NCBI GenBank assembly: GCA_965141735.1
Contig: CBCSOX010000120.1
Span: forward strand, 1 to 8,227
Reading direction: 5' to 3'
DNA: 8,227 nucleotides
From: Massilioclostridium sp965141735
GTDB lineage: Bacteria > Bacillota > Clostridia > Oscillospirales > Ruminococcaceae
Every line of letters starts with the position of its first letter. Position 1 is the first letter of the stretch. Positions 5,902 through 8,227 of the stretch are shown piece after piece. The notes beneath the pieces were generated by a model. That model saw nothing but the letters and a program-made list of their open reading frames with translations, did not search any database and was not told the DNA's origin. The translations under genes and the position numbers were made by a program.

Positions 5902-6540
5902 ATGCCAAAAAACAGCGAAGTTTCGATGTCGGTCGTCCGTCGGCTGCCCCGGTATTACCGCTTTCTGGGGGAACTGCTCCGCACTGGTGTGGAGCGGATT
6001 TCCTCCCGGGAGCTTTCGGTGCTCATGGGATTTACCGCCTCTCAGATTCGCCAGGACCTCAACTGCTTCGGGGGGTTCGGTCAGCAGGGTTACGGCTACA
6101 ACGTCGTCTACCTGCACGAGGCGATCTCCAAAATTCTTGGCTTTGAAAACACCCAGGAAACGATCCTCATCGGCGCGGGCAATCTCGGCCGGGCAATCGC
6201 CACCTACACTGATTTCAAGGGCCGAGGGTTTAACCTAGTCGGGGTGTTTGACAACAATCCCGCCATCATCGGCCAGCGGCTCTCCAACTGCGACGTGGCC
6301 GACATCGCAACGCTGGAGGATTTCTGCAAGGAACACCACCCGACCGTTGCGATTGTCTGCGTCCCGAAAACCGCCGCGGAACAGCTCGCAGGCCGTTTGG
6401 TAGAGCTCGGGATCAAAGGGTTTTGGAATTTCAGCCACTACGACATCTCCCTGAAACACAAACAGGCGGTTGTGGAAAACGTCCATCTGAGCGACAGTCT
6501 GATGACCCTGTGCTACCGGGTCAACAACGAGACCAAATAG
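5902..6540 (+). CDS. rex: Redox-sensing transcriptional repressor Rex
   Basis: Rex is a homodimeric repressor that binds DNA when the NADH/NAD+ ratio is low and releases it when NADH binds, derepressing fermentation and NADH-oxidising genes. The 212-residue length is typical. Residues 11-70 form the winged helix with family-typical blocks: LPRYYRFL, ISSRELSVLMGFTASQIRQD and the glycine-rich FGGFGQQGYGYNV. A Rossmann domain follows, with the dinucleotide loop GAGNLG at 91-96 and GVFDNNP at 114-120, where Asp117 fits recognition of NAD(H). The C-terminal helix that swaps between subunits is present around 195-205. GAGGGG (5889-5894) serves as ribosome site. The gene is 13 bases after the dehydrogenase gene and shares its promoter, so a redox-cofactor sensor is co-expressed with a redox enzyme. 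A putative Rex site at the promoter suggests autoregulation. Confidence 0.96.
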   Translation: MPKNSEVSMSVVRRLPRYYRFLGELLRTGVERISSRELSVLMGFTASQIRQDLNCFGGFGQQGYGYNVVYLHEAISKILGFENTQETILIGAGNLGRAIATYTDFKGRGFNLVGVFDNNPAIIGQRLSNCDVADIATLEDFCKEHHPTVAIVCVPKTAAEQLAGRLVELGIKGFWNFSHYDISLKHKQAVVENVHLSDSLMTLCYRVNNETK

Positions 6541-6550
6541 AATAAAAGGC

Positions 6551-6583
6551 AATGCCGCCCGATTTGTATCGGGCGGCATTTTT
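6551..6583 (+). terminator. Strong intrinsic terminator after rex
   Basis: A perfect 13-bp stem (6551-6563 with 6568-6580) closes a TTGT loop and ends in five T (6579-6583). It begins ten bases after the rex stop codon and ends the dehydrogenase-rex transcript. The A-rich left base also allows some activity on the other strand. Confidence 0.93.
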
Positions 6584-6934
6584 CCTTTCAACGAAAATGT
6601 TGGGCTTTTCGGGAGCTGCCATAAGGATATGCAACCCCTTTTCAGGAGAGTAGGCAGCAATCTTTTTCTTAGGGCTGTTAGATAAATCGAGAATACCGTC
6701 TTTTTCTACAAACAACAGCGGTCACCGCGTGAAAAAGTCGTCAGAATTCGGAGGGGTTTCTGCGTCTTTTCCTTGCACGCATCCGTTGTCTGCGCAAAAT
6801 TCAGTAATTCCTCTACAGTAAAACAGTCCAAGTGCCGGATTACAACATGCGTCTGCGGCGGCTGCTAATACCAGAACTTTACAGTCAGATCTTTAGAACC
6901 CATCTGATATAATGGATCTAAATACTAATAATAC
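6584..6934. other. Region without a convincing gene; possible decayed minus-strand coding remnant
   Basis: I find no intact gene here. On the minus strand one frame is open for 56 codons (6892-6725), is interrupted by a single TGA (6724-6722), and stays open for another 60 or so codons down to the terminator and the end of rex. It contains natural-looking stretches such as KVLVLAAAADACCNPALGLF and LFVEKDGILDLSNS. A second minus-strand frame is also open over part of the region, and no good start codon or ribosome site is visible. The stretch may hold a dead gene or be chance open sequence. A forward TATAAT preceded by TG (6905-6913) is an additional weak promoter candidate. Confidence 0.25.
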
Positions 6935-6963
6935 TTTACATTTAAAAACATTTGTAGTAAAAT
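6935..6963 (+). promoter_or_regulatory. Promoter of the accessory unit
   Basis: TTTACA (6935-6940), a 17-base spacer and TAAAAT (6958-6963) form a good sigma-A promoter inside a very AT-rich stretch (12 of 60 bases are G or C in 6901-6960). The leader would run about 50 bases to the ATG at 7020. Confidence 0.7.
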
Positions 6964-7019
6964 ACATATAAAAGGAAATTTTGTAAGTTATTTTGTTTAA
7001 ATTATGGGAGGTGATTCCA

Positions 7020-7085
7020 ATGGTTTTTTGTCTCACAAACAAAAAGGCTTTTATCTATCGTTTTAAGGAAGAGCAAAGATGTTAA
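7020..7085 (+). CDS. Short ORF with strong ribosome binding site (leader peptide or remnant of the next gene's start)
   Basis: GGAGGTG (7007-7013) lies six bases before an ATG that opens a 21-codon frame ending in TAA at 7083. The peptide begins MVFCLTNKKAFIYRF, is basic and aromatic and resembles no known leader. It is in the same frame as the following 7101-7727 ORF, and only this one stop separates them. It is therefore either a translated leader coupled to the next gene, or the true start of that gene cut off by a nonsense codon. The ribosome site is the best in the region, so translation here is likely; function is unknown. Confidence 0.4.
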   Translation: MVFCLTNKKAFIYRFKEEQRC

Positions 7086-7100
7086 AATGAAATAATTTTT

Positions 7101-7727
7101 GTGTTTTGTGCAGTTGCAGAGAACGCAGTTTCCACATTATCAGATGCTGCGCTGTATGAGCTCTATCGCGAAGAATTTGATGCTCTTGAGCACAATTATG
7201 TTGAGCAGCAAACGGCAATCCGGGCATTGAACGTTGAGAATGCCCTGACAGAGCCGCAAGCCGTCTCTACGACAATCCAGGATGGAGAGAACGCGGTGGT
7301 TACCTTGTCTTCGGTGATTGAAAAGATCCCTGACTTGAAACAGGCCAGGGGAATCGGCGGGATTGACAGCACAGAGTACTACACCTGCGCAAGAATCTAT
7401 ATCAGAACGGAGTATGAAACAAAATCAATCAACGGTCGTGGTTATGTGAGATTCTACCGGGGAATTGGCCGCGTCTTAAACTATTATGACGGCTTTAGTG
7501 GAAACGGGGTTGTCGTTACCTATGGAAACAGTGGCAGCGGCGGTGGCAGCTATTCTACAACCTATACGTTGTTGTCCAGCCAGTCCTACGATTTTGAATC
7601 TTACCATGATAAATGGGTGTACGATTATCCATCTTCTAAGGTTGGTCAGTCAGCAAGGTATGCATTTCGGCGTCCAACATCCACTTCGGATACAGTTGTC
7701 TATGTAGACTGCCACTATAATCCGTAA
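7101..7727 (+). CDS. Unrecognised, probably exported Tyr/Gly/Ser-rich protein with damaged N-terminus
   Basis: This 208-codon ORF, counted from a GTG, encodes a protein I do not recognise. Residues 11-80 are a helical, acidic region (LYREEFDALEHNYVEQQ); residues 93-204 are rich in Tyr, Ser, Gly and beta-type strands, with a GNSGSGGGS linker near 142 and two cysteines (96 and 204) bracketing the domain, as in a disulfide-bonded extracellular protein. The first residues, FCAVA-ENAV, look like the tail of a signal peptide with a signal peptidase site after Ala6. Upstream, the frame reads IIFVF, which would be the end of a hydrophobic core, but stops at TAA (7083-7085). The GTG has no ribosome site. 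Two ATGs (7079, 7087) are out of frame and die within three codons, and AAGGAAGAG (7065-7073) precedes the first. The start is therefore doubtful, and the gene may be a pseudogene or depend on coupling to the short ORF upstream. A membrane protein gene follows after 32 bases. Confidence 0.6.
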   Translation: MFCAVAENAVSTLSDAALYELYREEFDALEHNYVEQQTAIRALNVENALTEPQAVSTTIQDGENAVVTLSSVIEKIPDLKQARGIGGIDSTEYYTCARIYIRTEYETKSINGRGYVRFYRGIGRVLNYYDGFSGNGVVVTYGNSGSGGGSYSTTYTLLSSQSYDFESYHDKWVYDYPSSKVGQSARYAFRRPTSTSDTVVYVDCHYNP

Positions 7728-7759
7728 GAATTGATTGTGTGGAGCCAGGGAGGTGCGAG

Positions 7760-8182
7760 TTGAAACGACAATTTCGGGTAATTTTTTTTATAGCGAGTGT
7801 GTGCTATATCGTTGTGGGACTGCTTCTCTTTAAAAATTTGGAGAAACAGGAGATGCGTTCGATGCAGAGGCTCCCGGATATTCTTGAAAACAGCTATTTT
7901 TTGCTTGCCGCTTTTCTCTACAAGGGGCAGGATATTTTGGATCTTATCCGGAATCGGTCAAAGGTCCGGATCAACTGGGTTCTTTTAGGTGTGAGCGCAT
8001 TTGTTTTTGTCTTTCTCAATATTCTTTCTTACCTGGCCTATTATACTGATACCTCTCGTTATGACTTTTTGCTTCATAACGATATCCCTATGCTGTTTAT
8101 CGTCAGTCCTCTGCTATTCATTGTTCTCTCCGGCATCGCGATGGTGGACGCGTTTCAGTTTAAGGAACCTCCGAATGCATAA
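7760..8182 (+). CDS. Small membrane protein with three predicted helices, function unknown
   Basis: This 140-residue protein begins with a basic MKRQFR end and has clear membrane segments at about 7-24, 72-95 and 109-132; a shorter hydrophobic stretch near 44-54 might be a half helix. The loop between the first two segments is polar and charged. No catalytic or transport motif is visible. The start is TTG at 7760, chosen because GGGAGG (7748-7753) stands six bases upstream; an in-frame GTG at 7739 would place this ribosome site inside the gene. It is the last gene of the accessory unit, 32 bases after the Tyr-rich protein gene and just before a terminator, so the two are co-transcribed. A secreted protein paired with a small multi-helix membrane protein recalls toxin-immunity or secreted-factor-receptor pairs, but that is analogy only. 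Confidence 0.75.
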   Translation: MKRQFRVIFFIASVCYIVVGLLLFKNLEKQEMRSMQRLPDILENSYFLLAAFLYKGQDILDLIRNRSKVRINWVLLGVSAFVFVFLNILSYLAYYTDTSRYDFLLHNDIPMLFIVSPLLFIVLSGIAMVDAFQFKEPPNA

Positions 8183-8194
8183 AGAGATGAACAG

Positions 8195-8223
8195 AGCCGC
8201 CCCTTGTCAAAGGGGCGGCTTTT
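8195..8223 (+). terminator. Terminator of the accessory unit
   Basis: An 11-bp perfect GC-rich stem (8195-8205 with 8210-8220) closes a GTCA loop and runs into TTTT. It begins 12 bases after the stop of the membrane protein gene. Confidence 0.88.
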
Positions 8224-8227
8224 AATG

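Noticed and set aside
6722..6724. TGA as a selenocysteine codon in the minus-strand frame
   Set aside because: No Cys/Sec-type redox motif around it, no visible SECIS-like hairpin directly after it, and the surrounding frame is itself doubtful.
6551..8220. The two GCCGCCC-containing hairpins flanking the accessory unit as ends of a mobile element
   Set aside because: Each is a normal intrinsic terminator placed right after a stop codon; similarity is limited to a short GC core and no transposase or target duplication is visible.
1..8227. CRISPR array, tRNA or rRNA genes
   Set aside because: No regularly spaced repeats and no cloverleaf or rRNA-like sequence were seen.

Overview
The window looks like a chromosomal segment of an anaerobic, fairly GC-rich member of the Clostridia, probably the Oscillospirales (Ruminococcaceae-like). 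This rests on the redox repressor Rex of the Gram-positive type, strong AGGAGG-type ribosome binding sites, TTG and GTG starts backed by such sites, near-consensus sigma-A promoters and GC-rich hairpin terminators. I cannot name a species.

Layout. A consensus minus-strand promoter (11-39) fires out of the left edge, next to the terminator hairpin (76-119) of a leftward operon. That operon, read from its promoter, is pheA (2878-1748, chorismate mutase/prephenate dehydratase, phenylalanine synthesis), a small membrane-anchored protein of unknown function (1712-1125), and a xylose-isomerase-like TIM-barrel protein (1110-151). Diverging from pheA is a 192-residue protein (3004-3582). It reads as a P-type metal ATPase reduced to its soluble parts: a metal-binding-like domain without CxxC, a degenerate phosphorylation motif and a nucleotide-binding-like domain without the HP histidine. 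The two divergent promoters appear to share one symmetric -10 element at 2917-2927.

Next comes an AraC-family regulator with its own promoter (3701-4609) and a hairpin. Then follows a two-gene redox operon: an isocitrate dehydrogenase (4731-5888) and rex (5902-6540), ending in a perfect 13-bp terminator. A TTAACAA half-site with an imperfect partner overlaps the presumed start of transcription, which suggests NADH-responsive autoregulation by Rex.

From 6584 on, the character changes. An apparently non-coding or decayed stretch (6584-6934) leads into a very AT-rich promoter region, at about 20-32% GC against roughly 60-68% inside the dehydrogenase gene. This starts a compact accessory unit: a short ORF with an excellent ribosome site (7020-7085), a Tyr/Gly/Ser-rich probably exported protein whose signal peptide appears broken (7101-7727), a three-helix membrane protein (7760-8182) and a terminator at the right edge. 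I do not recognise either of the two larger proteins. The best candidates for something undescribed are the reduced P-type-ATPase-like protein and this accessory pair.
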